A stretch of 64,000 nt of DNA from Aralia elata (Eukaryota; Streptophyta; Magnoliopsida; Apiales; Araliaceae), in contig JAVJAP010000106.1 in assembly GCA_034770075.1 (NCBI GenBank), positions 62,001-126,000 of the forward strand, given 5' to 3'. The stretch's first letter is position 1; every line of letters begins with the position of its first letter. The position numbers and the translations under genes were made by a program. Shown here piece after piece: positions 43,532-57,500 of this stretch. The notes under the pieces are model-generated. The model was not told the DNA's origin and did no database searches. It saw nothing but the letters and a program-made list of their open reading frames with translations.

Positions 43532-46500
43532 TGTAACGCCCCCGAAACTCGGGTCTTACCTTGAACCCGGTTCCCGCGCGTCACGGTACTACCCATACCA
43601 CATGGGCTTACTACATGTATGTAATTACAATAATATAACAACATATCCTCATCTAATCCCAGGCACGAAGACCTTAAATAAAACACTTATGACCAAGGTT
43701 GAATAAATACCATGATCCTTTACAATATCTCCTGTGTGAACGCAAGGTTCAGATTCTGACTTTATCCAATCCCTGAATATTCGCAAGGTTATTCAATAAC
43801 CAATACATTCGTTATAAAAATGTCCTTTATACAACATCGACATCCTTGTAGTTTACTATAACAAGTAACTAACATAATCACATCATAAATACTATAATGG
43901 ATAACCTTCATTTCTAACTCAGGGTTTACATAGTCAAATTCACGTACATCATATACCGTCATCATAACTAAATAATTACAATAAAGGAACATTTAGCAAC
44001 CTTCCTGTTTCCATGCGCCTCTAATCCTTATCATCACGATATCAAGATAATTGCATTGCATCGTAAATCTGCAAAAGTTTTATTTTTGCAAGAATGAGCA
44101 CAACGGCTCAGCAAGAACTAACAGTTTTCACATTTCATGCTTCACGAACACATAAGTTTGCATTTTATCCATGCACACATGATTCTATACTACTATGCAT
44201 CTTACTCATGCATTATAAATCTTATGCAATCCATCCATATATATATGCATCATGTATCTCATATCATACTTCATGCATCTCACATTATATATTTACAATA
44301 ATTCAAGTTCCGCATAGAAACAATATAGTCACATAATTGCACATTATGCACACTTTAATCATGCTCTCATATAATCCACATAATAGTGAAAGATTTAGTA
44401 ATCAAGTCATGTACATCAATACATTTAAACAAGTTAACAAGTTACTGAAAGAACTTGCCTTTAAGCGTTCCTTGCCAAAATTATGATGGCTCGTCCTTCA
44501 AATATTCCTACACAATTTATTTAACAATAAAATACCAATTTAGCCACTAAAAAGGCTTCATATAATGGTTTACAATATAAACAACTCTTATCTCATATTG
44601 TTCGCGCATTATAAATTAATAATGCGATTAACTCTAAAACGTTACTCGGGGTCGCGTCGTTTGAAAACGTTACGACCCTTATCACCATCAATACTTATTG
44701 GTTACATTAACCCCATCCCGTATCTTATAATGTTCGTTTCATTTGAATCGAGACATTATTCAAGTTCATTAACACTTTACACGGCGTTTCGACGTTTACA
44801 CGTCACACACCTAATTCGCCCCCTTTGCATGTGCTTAGCATGCTCATGCATTGGTTTATAACACACTCATGTTTCATTAGTATTAGAAACAAAATATTAA
44901 ACAAGATTATACACACTAGTTACGACGTTACGACGCTTGCACGTCTATACGCTAAACTTGATTATTCGAACGCCTAGGCGACATGCATTTGCGTACGCCT
45001 AACATGCCCATTCAATTTATCTAATACTCCTTGGTTAATGTTAAGTATCATTATAAATCATAACATTCATGTTATAAAACTTAGAACATCATTTAACATT
45101 GTCGGGAGCATTACGCGTGCTTACGCGCATGCTCGACACTCTCCGATTACCCCCAAAAACACATCAGTCATACAAATGGTCAATTTGGGAATTGATCCCG
45201 ACCTCAAATGGAAAAACTTAAAGAACGAAAGTTGTAGGTCTACTCGTTCTCTTTCCGAATCATTCTTGAATCATCTCAATCCGAGTTCGTATGAGAAAGT
45301 TTATGCCCATTTTACTAAAGGACGTCGGAGCAGTTTTGCACAGTTTCCTTACCAGCGCCGTTGGCGCTCACAATGGCCTATGGCCAGCGCCTACAGCGCT
45401 CCTATGCAGTAGCTGGCCCCGTGGCCAGCGCCTACAGCGCCCAGCCAAGCGCCGTTGGCGCTAGGCCTGAGTCCCCAACGCGTTTTGCTTCCCGGAATGC
45501 TCTGTTTTGTTGTTCTAGACCTATCTTGCTTCCAACCACCATAACTCTCTCAATACACGTTCAAATTGGTCCGTTCCGGACTCTATGGACTCCTAAGACA
45601 TAGGGCTACAATATATCAAAAATTAAGAGCTATCCATTAACATTAACATGGCCAAATCTTAGGCCAAAGTATCAACTCATGTTATATTTTCGTGTTCTTG
45701 GTGTTCTTGGTGTTCTTCACCAAAATCATCACCAAAACTTCGTTTTAATCCCTTTTTACTCCATTCCAACTGGGTTAAACTCATAACCCATGGAAGTACA
45801 ATATCATAACAACAAACGAATTAAACAAACACAAAATCATAGCTACAAAGTCCTCTAAATCGTCCAAATGTCCAAGTTCATGTCCAAAGTTCATTGTTCT
45901 TCATGTTCTTCATCCTCCTTAAGCATAGGTACGGATTTATTGCGTTTTTGTTCCACTTTGATGTTATTGATGACTTACATAACCTCTTAACAACATTTAC
46001 CATCATCCAACACAAACAAAAACAACAAGAATCGCTAGAAAATCCATCCACAAGCTCAAGAGCTCAAGAAAACCTTTAAAACTCAAAAAATCTTAACAAA
46101 CTTAAATGAAATGGGTTTGAATGAGATGTTTACCTCTGTAAATCTCTTCTAAATAATACTAAGCCTTTCTTGGAGCTTGGCTTGAGTCTCCTTCTTCCTT
46201 TTTGGTTCACCCGAACCTCTTCTTCTCTTCTTTTCTTCTTCTTCTTTTTCCGGCGACTCTTCTTCTTCTCCGGCGACTTTTCCGGCGAACTTCTCCTTCT
46301 TTGCAGCTCTCTCTCTCTTTCTCTCTCTCTATCAGCTGATGGGAATGGGAGGAATGTGGAAAGCAAGATAGAAATGAAATGGTTGCATTATTTGGGAGAA
46401 GTGGAGTAAATTAGGGAGAAGTGGAAGAAAAATGGGAAAGGTAGCCAATTTTCTATTGGCTAACAATTGTTTATTTGTTCCCACTTATTCAACATGCAAA

Positions 46501-47522
46501 TTCCACTCATTTGGCCTCTTCCTTACCATGTTACCCGCATACTCCCTCATCAAAACACCAAAATGCTGATTTTTGTGCCCATATCCCACATGGGTCAAGT
46601 CTTGGGTCATGGGTTGGGTCATGGGTTTGGGTCACCCTTAAAATCACTTGGGCTTCTAATTTAAATTCCCATTGGGCTCCCATAAATCCTACACTTGGAT
46701 TATTTATCTCATTTCCTAAATGGGTTGGCAATAAAATTAGGAAAAATCGAAGTCATCCGAGAAGACGTCTCTAGATGAATATTCCCAACGTGAATACTAA
46801 CTCGTGAATAGAGATTTAACGATGCTACGCGAAATTAAATATTCACTTAAACAAAACTATAACACGTAAAATTTCATACATTCACATAATCCAGGTTGTC
46901 ACGCAACCTTTAAACACGTCGCATAAAAATAATATTTAATCCATTAATACTATTAATAAACCCAAATTACAAGGGTATTCACGATTCGGGATCGCTACTC
47001 TTTCCGATTAACTCCCCATAATCATATACATCAACGTACATATATCTCACCCATATTTTGGGTTAGCGTCTTTTCAATAAATAACTCGTCCAATAATATT
47101 ATCCTTTAACTATTTATTTAATCCAATAAATAGTACTCTAGCGATATTTCTCGAATCCGCCAAATTAGCTAATACGAAAACTTTGATACTTACTAATCAT
47201 CGTCTACACATAATCTAGGTTACAATATAACCTTTAAACACTTACCACATAATATTATCAATAAAAGTCTATTTTATTCAATAATATTCATAAGCTCGAA
47301 TTATCAAGCTACCCATAACTCGCGATCGTTGCAATAATTAACTATTAACTCATTCATTCCGAATCTATGTATATATTTCACATTTATATATATACATATT
47401 AAGCTCATCAATTTAATCACATAAATATATATAACACATATATATTCAAACGCGACTCATAATAAGAATTATTCTATATTAAATTCTGATTATAATTATT
47501 CTCGAAAATCCGGGTTGTCACA
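43532..47522 (-). repeat. E4 left LTR (3' LTR in element orientation)
   Basis: 3991 bp, TGTAACGCCCCC to GGGTTGTCACA. It differs from the right LTR mostly by single-base indels and a few substitutions. It contains a GC-rich motif cluster (45353-45463), a CT-rich microsatellite near 46300-46332, and many short chance frames repeated in both LTRs. Confidence 0.94.
45353..45463. repeat. GC-rich AGCGCC/GGCGCT motif cluster, E4 left LTR
   Basis: Copies of AGCGCCGTTGGCGCT and GGCCAGCGCCTACAGCGC, able to fold back. The other LTR has the same at 52033-52143. Confidence 0.85.
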
Positions 47523-47536
47523 TCCTTCCCTCCTTA
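47523..47536 (-). promoter_or_regulatory. Polypurine tract of E4
   Basis: Minus strand reads TAAGGAGGGAAGGA, directly beside the LTR end. Confidence 0.85.
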
Positions 47537-49423
47537 TAAGGATTCCGTCCTCGGAATCACAAATATCAAACCTCTTACTCGGTTTTCGTCTAATTTCTTC
47601 CGAAATTTTATCATTGAATAAATTTTAACGTATTACTATAATATAGGTTTCATATTACCTATTTAATCTCTGAGTATTATCATATGTTTAACCCATCAAT
47701 TTCCTTTTCTAAGGATCATTGTATGCCACAATCATCATAATAATTTAATATCATGATTTGCTAACTCATAAACATTCGGGATATTACATTCACCCCTTCT
47801 TCTAAGAATTTCGTCCTCGAAATTTCAATGCATTCATCTTTGCTTATTCTACCCATCAAAACTAGGTTTTCAATCTAACCTTTACACTGTCCTCTTTCAA
47901 GGATTCACTTAAAATTGTCGCATTCTACGACTACTTCTCCTTGGGATAATCACTCTTCCCAAAATCAGTTTCCCGAATAATAGGAACCTTCAACAATTGT
48001 TTAATAATTGTGAAGTAACTTGAACAAATAGGAAATAAAATATTCCTTAAAAACTTTTCATATTATGCTGAGGGGTCATAAAAACCATGACCATAGAGGT
48101 TTATGGGTATTACTACCCCTACCAATTTCAATTATGAAAAAGGTAATCTACCTCATAAAGACCATGAACGTAGTCAAGGAATTAGTCCGTCAGTAGTACT
48201 CGAGGGAATCAGCCTCTCATACCCCATGTATATGCATAACATTTAACTCTGACTGCATCGGATACCCGACACTTATAGCATCCATAATAAGGGTTGCTCT
48301 CCGCCAGTTGTACTTGAGGGGATCGACCTCTCGTACACCATGTGTATGCATAACATTAAATCCTGACCGTGCCAGATAACCGACACTTATATTCCCCTAT
48401 TCCGGGTTATTCCCCCAGCTCAAGAATCCGCACCAAAACAATTTGGTTTGGCATAAATTCTAAAATAATGCTTGAATTTCATAAACACATTGCAACAATA
48501 GTCTAGCCGAATCAAATAGCTTAGACTTACAACAATAATTCGGACATCAATCGAATCATTATAGCCAACTCAATTGGCATGCAATTTTTTTTTTAATTAT
48601 ACCTTAGAGAAAACAAAAATCATTTTATGACGTCATAATACTGCACTGTTGCAACAGTGTGTTAGGATTCCGTCATTTTCTGACCTTGTCATACTACATC
48701 ATACCTTAGTGGGTTGACGATCCTATGATCACATCCAACACTAGGTTAATCTGCATTGATGACTCCATCATCTGTCATTCTACACCAGGTTTCATGATGC
48801 ATTGATGACAATTTAAAAATACATTTTGATATTTTCAAATTAACTTTGTCTAGCCGAAACTATTAGCTTAGAAATATGAATAATAGTACATTTAAAATCC
48901 CTGGTCCAGAAATCTGGCTCCATACATTTTTCGAAGAGCAAAAGTGCAAATGTCAGCACGAAGTCAATAAATTTCGAAGTCTAGCATAGCTAGAAGATTT
49001 GGAATATCCATGTCTCCTCATCAACTTCAATTTCTCCCATTTCTCCACTATTTAATAGTTCTATCTATCTATTTCTAACTCCATCAATGCCTCATCATTT
49101 TGAGAATTCACAGTTCTAAATCCACAACCTTTCGATACCCCAATATAGTTTCATCAAACTTACCACACAATATGAGTTCAGGAAACTTACCACAAATCAT
49201 ATGGGTTTAGAAACTTATCCTAGTCAGACCAAAATCGTCCATTCGCTGAGGGGTTCCATCAGACCATATGATTATGAGTCACGAACTTACCATACGTGTG
49301 AGTTTAAAGAACTCGCACCTAATCTTAATATTCTCTAACTATCAAATATAACTATGAGAAAAGAATCACCTTCTCGTCATACGTATAGCGATATAGCGCG
49401 ATAATAGGTTCCAACGATTATAA

Positions 49424-49664
49424 ATATAGGAAGCTAAGTGATTGTCGAACCTATCACAATCCCCTGCCCATACAAGGAATCGATCAACTCGGCCACTAAT
49501 CAATATAGGAGGCTAAGGGGTTGTTACACCAAGCACAAATTCCCCGCCCATACAAGGAATTGTTCAACTCAACCACTATACCGATATAGGAAGCTAAGTG
49601 GTTCTCAAACCAAGCACGAATCCCCCGCCCATACAAGGAATTGTACAACTCAGCCACTAACATG
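49424..49664. repeat. Tandem repeat of ~80 bp in E4
   Basis: Three units starting at about 49424, 49502 and 49583, with CCCGCCCATACAAGGAAT in each unit's middle (CCTGCCC in the first) and complementary GTGGTTG/CAACCAC-like ends. Confidence 0.8.
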
Positions 49665-50200
49665 AGTCCTCAATTGAAATCACCCCCAATCCTAGCTTAC
49701 TCGTTGCTTAACAAGAATTTAATTCGTGTTTCATCACCCATAACTCTTTCCGAGTTTTAGTCATACTATCTCATAGTACCATCTATCTATAGCATTGAGC
49801 TAAAATTTTCGATCATTCAATTGATCATCTGCCATTCTATGACTTAATCCAATCACTTCGTGATCTTACTCTACGATCGTTTCATCCTACGACCTTCTAT
49901 ACTCTTCTCTTTAATCATAATATATGATTTTATGCCTTTACGCTTTATAGACCTCGTCTATTGATCAATACTTATCATCTATATCACTGGAGTCAGGTAA
50001 CTCCCAATTCTCATCTTTTATAACGCATCGAGATTCTTCTTTGAATCGTCTTATATATATCTCAACTCTTACTATGAATTTTCTAAATTCATTTACTATC
50101 AATTAAACTCTATTTGAGTTTTATCTATCTTCATCATTATCATCTTCCTTCACTACAGTTATAGCCTAAGGTACTCTTACCCAAGGTTTATAACCTATCA

Positions 50201-50212
50201 GCTCTGATACCA
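50201..50212 (-). promoter_or_regulatory. Primer binding site of E4 (minus strand)
   Basis: The plus strand reads GCTCTGATACCA, i.e. TGGTATCAGAGC on the minus strand, two bases from the LTR. It fits initiator tRNA-Met and fixes the element's orientation. Confidence 0.92.
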
Positions 50213-50214
50213 AC

Positions 50215-53200
50215 TGTAACGCCCCCGAAACTCGGGTCTTACCTTGAACCCGGTTCCCGCGCGTCACGGTACTACCCATACCACATGGGCTTACTACATG
50301 TATGTAATTACAATAATATAACAACATATCCTCATCTAATCCCAGGCACGAAGACCTTAAATAAAACACTTATGACCAAGGTTGAATAAATACCATGATC
50401 CTTTACAATATCTCATGTGTGAACGCAAGGTTTCAGATTCTGACTTTATCCAAATCCGCCCTGAATATTCGCAAGGTTATTCAATAACCAATACATTCGT
50501 TATAAAAATGTCCTTTATACAACATCGACATCCTTGTAGTTTACTATAACAAGTAACTAACATAATCACATCATAAATACTATAATGGATAACCTTCATT
50601 TCTAACTCAGGGTTTACATAGTCAAATTCACGTACATCATATACCGTCATCATAACTAAATAATTACAATAAAGGAACATTTAGCAACCTTCCTGTTTCC
50701 ATGCGCCTCTAATCCTTATCATCACGATATCAAGATAATTGCATTGCATCGTAAATCTGCAAAAGTTTTATTTTTGCAAGAATGAGCACGACGGCTCAGC
50801 AAGAACTAACAGTTTTCACATTTCATGCTTCACGTAACACATAAGTTTGCATTTTATCCATGCACCATGATTCTAATACTATGCATCTTACTCATGCATT
50901 ATAAATCTTATGCAATCCATCCATATATATATGCATCATGTATCTCATATCATACTTCATGCATCTCACATTATATATTTACAATAATTCAAGTTCCGCA
51001 TAGAACAATATAATCACATAATTGCACATTATGCACACTTTAATCATGCTCTCATATAATCCACATAATAGTGAAAGATTTAGTAATCAAGTCATGTACA
51101 TCAATACATTTAAACAAGTTAACAAGTTACTGAAAGAACTTGCCTTTAAGCGTTCCTTGCCAAATTATGATGGCTCGTCCTTCAAATATCCTACACAATT
51201 TATTTAACAATAAAATACCAATTAGCCACTAAAAAGGCTTCATATAATGGTTTACAATATAACAACTCTTATCTCATATTGTTCGCGCATTATAAATTAA
51301 TAATGCGATTAACTCTAAAACGTTACTCGGGGTCGCGTCGTTTGAAAACGTTACGACCCTTATCACCATCAATACTTATTGGTTACATTAACCCCATCCC
51401 GTATCTTATAATGTTCGTTTCATTTGAATCGAGACATTATTCAAGTTCATTAACACTTTACACGGCGTTTCGACGTTTACACGTCACACACCTAATTCGC
51501 CCCCTTTGCATGTGCTTAGCATGCTCATGCATTGGTTTATAACACACTATCATGTTTCATTAGTATTAGAAACAAAATATTAAACAAGATTATACACACT
51601 AGTTACGACGTTACGACGCTTGCACGTCTATACGCTAAACTTGATTATTCGAACGCCTAGGCGACATGCATTTGCGTACGCCTAACATGCCCATTCAATT
51701 TATCTAATACTCCTTGGTTAATGTTAAGTATCATTATAAATCATAACATTCATGTTATAAAACTTAGAACATCATTTAACATTGTCGGGAGCATTACGCG
51801 TGCTTACGCGCATGCTCGACACTCTCCGATTACCCCCAAAAACACATCAGTCATACAAATGGTCAATTTGGGAATTGATCCCGACCTCAAATGGAAAAAC
51901 TTAAAGAACGAAAGTTGTAGGTCTACTCGTTCTCTTTCCGAATCATCTTGAATCATCTCAATCCGAGTTCGTATGAGAAAGTTATGCCCATTTTACTAAA
52001 GGACGTCGGAGCAGTTTTGCACAGTTTCCTTACCAGCGCCGTTGGCGCTCACAATGGCCTATGGCCAGCGCCTACAGCGCTCCTATGCAGTAGCTGGCCC
52101 CGTGGCCAGTGCCTACAGCGCCCAGCCAAGCGCCGTTGGCGCTAGGCCTGAGTCCCCAACGCGTTTTGCTTCCCGGAATGCTCTGTTTTGTTGTTCTAGA
52201 CCTATCTTGCTTCCAACCACCATAACTCTCTCAATACACGTTCAAATTGGTCCGTTCCGGACTCTATGGACTCCTAAGACATAGGGCTACAACATATCAA
52301 AAATTAAGAGCTATCCATTAACATTAACATGGCCAAATCTTAGGCCAAAGTATCAACTCATGTTATATTTTCGTGTTCTTGGTGTTCTTGGTGTTCTTCA
52401 CCAAAATCATCACCAAAACTTCGTTTTAATCCCTTTTTACTCCATTCCAACTGGGTTAAACTCATAACCCATGGAAGTACAATATCATAACAACAAACGA
52501 ATTAAACAAACACAAAATCATAGCTACAAAGTCCTCTAAATCGTCCAAATGTCCAAGTTCATGTCCAAAGTTCATTGTTCTTCATGTTCTTCATCCTCCT
52601 TAAGCATAGGTACGGATTTATATTGCGTTTTTTGTTCCACTTTGATGTTATTGATGACTTACATAACCTCTTAACAACATTTACCATCATCCAACACAAA
52701 CAAAAACAACAAGAATCGCTAGAAAATCCATCCACAAGCTCAAGAGCTCAAGAAAGTAAAACCTTTTAAAACTCAAAAAAATCTTAACAAACTTAAATGA
52801 AATGGGTTTGAATGAGATGTTTACCTCTGTAAATCTCTTCTAAATAATACTAAGCCTTTCTTGGAGCTTGGCTTGAGTCTCCTTCTTCCTTTTTGGTTCA
52901 CCCGAACCTCTTCTTCTCTCTCTTTTCTTCTTCTTCTTTTTCCGGCGACTCTTCTTCTTCTCCGGCGACTTTTCCGGCGAAACTTCTCCTTCTTTGCAGC
53001 TCTCTCTCTCTTTCTCTCTCTCTATCAGCTGATGGGAATGGAGGAATATGGAAAGCAAGATAAGAAATGAAAATGGTTGCATTATTTGGGAGAAGTGGAG
53101 TAAAATTAGGGAGAAGTGGAAGAAAAATGGGAAAGGTGGCCAATTTTCTATTGGCTAACAATTGTTTATTTGTTCCCACTTATTCAACATGCAAATTCCA

Positions 53201-54221
53201 CTCATTTGGCCTCTTCCTTACCATGTTACCCGCATACTCCCTCATCAAAACACCAAAATGCTGATTTTTGTGCCCATATCCCACATGGGTCAAGTCTTGG
53301 GTCATGGGTTGGGTCATGGGTTTGGGTCACCCTTAAAATCACTTGGGCTTCTAATTTTAAATTCCCATTGGGCTCCCATAAATCCTACACTTGGATTATT
53401 ATCTCATTGCCTAAATGGGTTGGCAATAATTAGGAAAAAATCGAAAGTCATCCCGAGAAGACGTCTCTAGATGAATATTCCCAACGTGAATACTAACTCG
53501 TGAATAGAGATTTAACGATGCTACGCGAAATTAAATATTCACTTAAACAAAACTATAACACGTAAAATTTCATACATTCACATAATCCAGGTTGTCACGC
53601 AACCTTTAAACACGTCGCATAAAAATAATATTTAATCCATTTAATACTATTAATAAACCCAAATTACAAGGGTATTCACGATTCGGGAATCGCTACTCTT
53701 TCCGATTAACTCCCCATAATCATATACATCAACGTACATTATATCTCACCCATATTTTGGGTTAGCGTCTTTTCAATAAATAACTCGTCCAATAATATTA
53801 TCCTTTAACTATTTATTTAATCCAATAAATAGTACTCTAGCGATATTTCTCGAATCCGCCAAATTAGCTAATACGAAAACTTTGATACTTATTAATCATC
53901 GTCTACACATAATCTAGGTTACAATATAACCTTTAAACACTTACCACATAATATTATCAATAAAAGTCTATTTTATTCAATAATATTCATAAGCTCGAAT
54001 TATCAAGCTACCCATAACTCGCGATCGTTGCAATAATTAACTATTAACTCATTCATTCCGAATCTATGTATATATTTCACATTTATATATATACATATTA
54101 AGCTCATCAATTTAATCACATAAATATATATAACACATATATATTCAAACGCGACTCATAATAAGAATTATTCTATATTAAATTCTTATTATAATTATTC
54201 TCGAAAATCCGGGTTGTCACA
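50215..54221 (-). repeat. E4 right LTR (5' LTR in element orientation)
   Basis: 4007 bp with the same ends as the left LTR. GC-rich motif cluster at 52033-52143. Confidence 0.94.
52033..52143. repeat. GC-rich AGCGCC/GGCGCT motif cluster, E4 right LTR
   Basis: Same as 45353-45463 with one C-to-T change in a GGCCAGCGCC copy. Confidence 0.85.
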
Positions 54222-54226
54222 AAAAT
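54222..54226. other. Target-site duplication AAAAT, right copy (E4)
   Basis: See 43527-43531. Confidence 0.94.
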
Positions 54227-54527
54227 AATCTAAGAGGCAAAATACAAGGAGTTACATAGTGATGTAATTGACAATAGTTGTTTACTTATTTATTTATATA
54301 TAGTTTGTTGTGTCACACAAGACTATATACATTTGAAATGGGATCCTTATTGTCACTAGCAAATCTTTAATTAGATATGCCGAACTATATAGGGAGGGTA
54401 ATATAGTTTGATGAAAATAGTGGGAGATACCAATTTAAAATAAAGACCTAATTTATTTTGATAATTAATTAAAATGAATGTATGCTAAAATGTTGTTAAA
54501 TTACAAATTCATTTATAGAATTTTACG
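54227..54527 (+). other. E3 leader, part after E4
   Basis: Last ~300 bp of the leader, matching 24545-24852 in E2, with one more TTTGTTGTGTCACACAAG motif near 54304. Confidence 0.87.
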
Positions 54528-57500
54528 ATGTCTAATTCACTATCACTGCATAGCATATTAGATGCTAATTAATCAGACCGAATTAAACGGACTGGTTAAG
54601 ATATTTGAGAATAGTTCTCAAGGCTGAAAAGCTATCTTATGTCCTTAATATGTCTATCCCTGCAATGGTTGCAGACAATGCCTCTGAGGAAGAGATTGCT
54701 ACTTTTAGAAAGTAGTAAGATGATGCACAGTTGGCTCAGTGCATCATGCTCGCATCCATGAGTAACGAGCTTCAGCATGAAACTATGGATGCTCCTACTA
54801 TACTCATATACCTTCAAGGAGTTGAGGGGTGAGGAAAGTAGGACTATTAGATATCAGATATCTAATGAGCTTTTCCGATCTAGAATGACCGATGGCACTA
54901 CAGTACAAATATATGTCCTAAAATGATCAATCTGATTGAACAATTGGGACAACTAGGTTTTAATGGATGGAGAGTTGATCCAAGATTTGATCTTGCAATC
55001 ACTTCCGGACTCTTTCTCACAAATTATTGTGAATTTCCACATGAACAAGCTATATGTCAGCTTGCCTGAGTTGCTTAAACATGTTGAAAACTGTAAAGAG
55101 TCACTTTCCAACCAAGAAAGACCAAGTCTTACTGGTAGATGATTCTTCTAGGAAGCGGAAGAGGGACAAAGGATCTTCTTAAAAGAAGAACAATTCGAAG
55201 AAGGTAAATGGAAAGGCAAAAACAAAGGATAATAAGAATAAGACTGATGTAGATAGCAAAGGAGTTTGCTTCCATTGCAATAAGCCTGGATACTAGAAAG
55301 GAAACTGTAAGGAGAATCTTACAAAGGCTAACCAGAAGAAGCTTAGTGAAGCTTTGGTTACAGATACAAGTTTGTTCATGATTAAAAATAAATCTTTTTG
55401 TAAGTCAAGGTTCTACTTGGGTATTGGATACCGGCTGTAGTTCTCACGTATGCAATCCAATGTAGAGACTAAGCAGAAGTAGAAAGCTAAACAAAAAGTG
55501 AATAATCTTATGTGTGAGAATGGAGCAAAGGTTGTTGCATTAACCATAGGAACTTATAGTTTAGCATTGCCTATGGGCAAGTCATTTAAGTTAATAAGTT
55601 GTTATTATGTTCCAGTTCTCATTAGAAACATTAGAACTTTCGTTGTTGGACAAGAAAGGTTCTAGTATTATATTTAAGAACAATTGTTGTTCTATTTATA
55701 ATAATAATGTTTTGTTCGAAACTTGAAGATTACTTGATAGACTTTGTATACTTGACTTACATGAAAAATATTTTGCAAGTTAAATAAACTAATAAAAGAA
55801 AAGGAGATAGTCATTCAAAGAGTTGAATGTGTGTATTTGATAAAATACAAGCCTGAATCATTTGAAATGTTCAAAGAATTCAGAAGTGAAACATATTGAC
55901 AAAGTATTAAGATTCTTTGATCAGATCGAGGAAGGAATACTTGTGCAATGAGTTTCTAGATCATCTCAAAATGGTATTTTCTCATAATGGACACCTCCTG
56001 ATACGCAATAATTGATTGGTGTATCTACAAGGAGAAATTGTACCTTGTTGGATATGGTGCAGTCCATGATGATTTTTACCGACATTCTAGTATCTATCTG
56101 GGGTTATGCCCTAGAAACAGCTGCATATCTACAAAATAAGGTAACCTCAAAAATCCGAGCCCAAGACTCTATAAAGGTTATGGATAGGGAGGATTCATAC
56201 TCTTAAGTATGTTAAGATAGGGGGTTGTCCAGCTTATGTGAAAAGGTTTCAAAGATAAGTTTGGGATAAAATCTGACAAGTGCAGTTTTGTGGAATATCC
56301 TAAAGAAAGTTTAGGTTATTATTACTATAATCCTACATGCTACCTTCTTAGATAAAGGTGTTTATCATTGAAGGAGGTAGTGGGAGGGTAATAGATCTTG
56401 AAGGAGTTCAAGAACCACAAAGCACTTTAAGTCGAACCGAGGAACCTGTAGATAGACCTATTGTACCACAACCGAATCGTAAATTTGGAAGAGTACCGAA
56501 GATACCCGGGAGGTATGGATTCATCATAGAGGATGATGATGAGGTATGCATCATAGAGGATGATGATCCAGTTATATACGATGAGGCTGTGAATAATAGA
56601 CACTCAGAGAAATGGCAGATGGCCAGGATATCCAAAATGGACTCCATATAAGAGAACCAAGTATAGACTCTGGCTACTCCACAAAAGGGCATAGTGTCTA
56701 GAGGGTGAATATGGGTCTTTAAGAGAAAGACTGGGCAAATGGCAAGGTGGAGACCTATAAGACTAGACCTGTTTAAAAGGTTTTTCAAGTCAAGGAGTTG
56801 ACTGTGATAAAACCTTATTACCGGGTAATGCTCAAGTCCATTTGGATTTTACTTGCGATTACAGCTTATTACGAAATCTGGCAAATGGATGTGGAGACGT
56901 CCTTCCTCCATGAAGACTCGAGGAGAATGTATGTACGATACAACCAGAGGAATTTGTTTCAAAGGTTGAAGCAAATCATGTATATAAGCTGCAACTATCC
57001 ATTTATGGATTGAAGCAAGCTTCTCAAAGATGGAACATTCATTTTGATGAGACAATCAAAAGAGTTTGATTTTATCAAAAATGAGAATGAACCTTGTGTG
57101 TACAAAATGGTCAGTGGGAGCGCTGTGACATTCTTGGTATTATATGTTGATATACTACTTATAAGGAATAACACACCAATGCTACAATCAGTAAAGATAA
57201 AATTATCTAAACATCCTCCATGAATGACTTGGGAGGAGCATCCTATAAATTGGGGATATAAATCTATATAGATAGATTTAAAAGGATGTTCGGGTTGACC
57301 CAAGGAACGTATATTCATTTGATGCTAAAGGTGTTTAGCATGGCAAGCTCCAAAAGAGGTCTTATGATGATGAGCCATGAAGTGTATCTCTCTAATGTCT
57401 TCAATTAAAAGAGAGATCGCATGAGTTACTATCATGTATGTAGTGAATATACAAGACTTGATGTTGATCAGTCATATTCTGGAGAAGATCACTATAAGAC

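Larger units (their letters stand above)
47523..50214 (-). other. E4 internal region, no coding capacity
   Basis: 2692 bp homologous to the E5 internal region. It contains a second LTR-end-like site (TTCGGGATATTACA then TTCACCCCTTCTTC, about 47774-47803) matching the end E5 used. It also has a tandem repeat at 49424-49664. No protein motif seen on either strand. Confidence 0.88.
43532..54221 (-). mobile_element. E4: complete non-coding LTR element (LARD-like), minus strand
   Basis: 10.69 kb with two nearly identical LTRs (43532-47522 and 50215-54221), a 2.69-kb internal region, a primer binding site beside the right LTR, a polypurine tract beside the left LTR and a perfect TSD. No retrotransposon protein is encoded on either strand. 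The size and lack of genes fit large retrotransposon derivatives. The near-identity of the LTRs and intact TSD indicate a recent insertion, so proteins supplied elsewhere must have moved it. Confidence 0.92.

Noticed and set aside
43789..43992. 67-codon frame identical at 50477-50680
   Set aside because: Identical because the two E4 LTRs are nearly identical; no protein family recognised.
46130..46409. Low-complexity Arg/Lys/Glu or Ser/Leu/Phe-rich frames in the E4 LTRs
   Set aside because: They come from CT-rich and TTC-rich stretches on both strands, not from genes.
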